Positions 13,690 to 14,701 of a stretch of DNA of 14,701 nucleotides are shown piece by piece. Origin of the DNA: Candidatus Saccharimonadota bacterium (GTDB lineage: Bacteria; Patescibacteriota; Saccharimonadia; Saccharimonadales; JACDFO01); contig JACDFO010000022.1 of assembly GCA_013815785.1 (NCBI GenBank), forward strand, positions 1 to 14,701, given 5' to 3'. Every line of letters starts with the position of its first letter. The stretch's first letter is position 1. The position numbers were made by a program, and so were the translations under genes. A model generated the notes under the pieces. That model saw only the letters and a list, made by a program, of their open reading frames with translations. It ran no database searches and was not told where the DNA came from.

Positions 13690-13716
13690 TTGCAAACTGT
13701 CTGAACCTGCTATAAT
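13690..13716 (+). promoter_or_regulatory. Extended -10 promoter of the penicillin-binding protein gene
   Basis: TTGCAA (13690-13695), 15 bases, TATAAT (13711-13716) with TGC directly before it. Short spacer but perfect extended -10. Predicted +1 near 13723. It diverges from the tyrS promoter. Confidence 0.65.
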
Positions 13717-13729
13717 GATGGGTAAGCAT

Positions 13730-13765
13730 ATGAAGCTTTTAAGGAGTAACCCGAGTATCTTATGA
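13730..13765 (+). CDS. Possible 11-codon leader peptide before the PBP gene
   Basis: MKLLRSNPSIL starts about seven bases after the predicted transcription start and ends in a TGA that overlaps the PBP start (ATGA). It contains the only AAGGAG nearby (13741-13746), which is 15 bases from the PBP ATG and so poorly placed for direct initiation. Coupled translation would explain the layout, but an ORF this short can occur by chance. Confidence 0.3.
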   Translation: MKLLRSNPSIL

Positions 13766-14701
13766 ATGACACGAAAAGGCGGATCCCTACCCGTGGTGCT
13801 AGGCAATTGGGTCGTAAAAGTAAAAATACTTTTGTCACCAAAAGCGGGCAGACTATCAAGGTAAATCGTACGATCGCCCAAAAACTAAAAGCCAAGAAAG
13901 AAGACTACGCAAAGCGTAGGGCGTCTCGGCTGGCTGGCATGCCAAAAAATCCGATAAAGCGATTCTTTTATCGTTTACACCCGAAGCGTCTATATAAGTA
14001 TTGGTTCAGCCGCGAAGGTGGCATCATGGCCCTTAAAGTTGCTGGAATCGGCATTGTAGCCGGATTCTTATTAATGATTGGTGTGTTTGCTTATTTTCGT
14101 AAAGATTTGCCGAACCTACGCGACATATCTGGCACCAACATAGGTGGCAGTATTCGTTATTATGATAAAAGTGGCGCAACACTTTTATGGGAAGATTACG
14201 ACGCCGTCAAACGTATCCCAGTAAAAGATGAAGACATTAATGAATTCGTTGAAAAAGCTACAATCGCTGTTGAGGATAAAGATTTCTTTAAACATGGTGG
14301 TTTTGATGTACGTGGTATCAGCCGTGCGGCATTTAAAAACGTGACCGGGGGTGGCGATAGTCGCCAGGGCGGTTCAACAATTACTCAGCAACTGGTGAGA
14401 CTTACGCAACCAGGCATCAGTAAAGAGCAGACCTATCAGCGTAAAGTCAAAGAACTCATCTTGTCTATTGAGCTCGAACGAACTTACTCCAAGCAAGAAA
14501 TTTTGACAGGCTATCTCAACACAGCCCCTTACGGCAACGTTCAGTACGGAGTGGAGGCAGCTATGCGTGATTATTTCCAGAAATCCGGTAAAGAAATAAC
14601 TTTGGATGAAGCAGCTTTCTTAGCCGCAATTCCGAAATCACCATCCTACTATTCGCCTTATGGGCCTAGCTATAATAAGGACGCGCTCGTCGGCCGTCAG
14701 C
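13762..14701 (+). CDS. Class A penicillin-binding protein, glycosyltransferase 51 part (partial)
   Basis: A bifunctional peptidoglycan synthase whose 3' part lies beyond the window. The 313 visible residues show a very basic cytoplasmic tail of about 88 residues, one membrane segment (89-111) and a GT51 domain. GT51 motifs are complete: EDKDFFKHGG with catalytic Glu171, RQGGSTITQQLVR (201-213), RKVKELILSIELER with Glu231 as the second acidic residue, and YSKQEILTGYLNTAPYGN. The transpeptidase domain expected after this is not seen. ATG 13762 is the only start in frame after a stop at 13747. The long basic tail could contact the septal or elongation machinery; that is inference. Confidence 0.95.
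   Translation, partial: MNDTKRRIPTRGARQLGRKSKNTFVTKSGQTIKVNRTIAQKLKAKKEDYAKRRASRLAGMPKNPIKRFFYRLHPKRLYKYWFSREGGIMALKVAGIGIVAGFLLMIGVFAYFRKDLPNLRDISGTNIGGSIRYYDKSGATLLWEDYDAVKRIPVKDEDINEFVEKATIAVEDKDFFKHGGFDVRGISRAAFKNVTGGGDSRQGGSTITQQLVRLTQPGISKEQTYQRKVKELILSIELERTYSKQEILTGYLNTAPYGNVQYGVEAAMRDYFQKSGKEITLDEAAFLAAIPKSPSYYSPYGPSYNKDALVGRQ

Noticed and set aside
1..14701. CRISPR arrays, insertion sequences, toxin-antitoxin or defence genes
   Set aside because: No regularly spaced repeats, transposase, integrase or nuclease-defence motifs were seen on either strand.

Overview
The window looks like a compact bacterial chromosome of the Patescibacteria/CPR type, most probably Saccharibacteria (TM7). 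This is an inference from several signs: a standard code with TGA used as stop, very short intergenic spaces, housekeeping genes mixed with small unknown membrane proteins, an archaeal-looking histidyl-tRNA synthetase motif 2, and many promoters placed directly against start codons. No marker in the window proves the lineage.

Almost everything is on the minus strand. Read in the direction of transcription (high to low coordinates) the order is: tyrS, a SAM methyltransferase, recG, a zinc phospholipase C-like protein, rsmD, a pyrF-like gene, tRNA-Leu(UAG), an anchored SGNH-type hydrolase, a DUF4389 membrane protein, a 77-residue unknown protein, hisS, a four-helix membrane protein, tig (trigger factor), a 94-residue unknown protein, clpP, and the 5' part of rpoB. 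Only the last gene, a class A penicillin-binding protein (glycosyltransferase 51), reads on the plus strand; it diverges from tyrS and runs off the window.

Functional themes: translation (two aminoacyl-tRNA synthetases, 16S rRNA methyltransferase, tRNA-Leu), protein quality control (trigger factor, ClpP with a HrcA/CIRCE operator), recombination repair (RecG), transcription (RpoB) and envelope (PBP, SGNH hydrolase, DUF4389). recG, the phospholipase-like gene and rsmD are packed with 0-4 bases between them, and hisS overlaps the next membrane gene by one base, so these are probably co-transcribed.

The most interesting points are: (1) a CIRCE operator laid over a near-consensus sigma-70 promoter of clpP; (2) a recurring layout in which the -10 box lies 6-10 bases from the start codon with no Shine-Dalgarno, predicting leaderless or near-leaderless mRNAs for up to seven genes, while other genes keep good ribosome binding sites; (3) direct repeats of the tRNA-Leu 3' end (T-loop to acceptor stem) at about 7.1 kb and 5.8 kb, framing the SGNH hydrolase gene like attachment-site scars; (4) active-site departures in TyrRS (HIGH to TIGN) and in the PyrF-like protein (second catalytic Asp to Glu). 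No complete mobile element, integrase, CRISPR array or defence system is visible.
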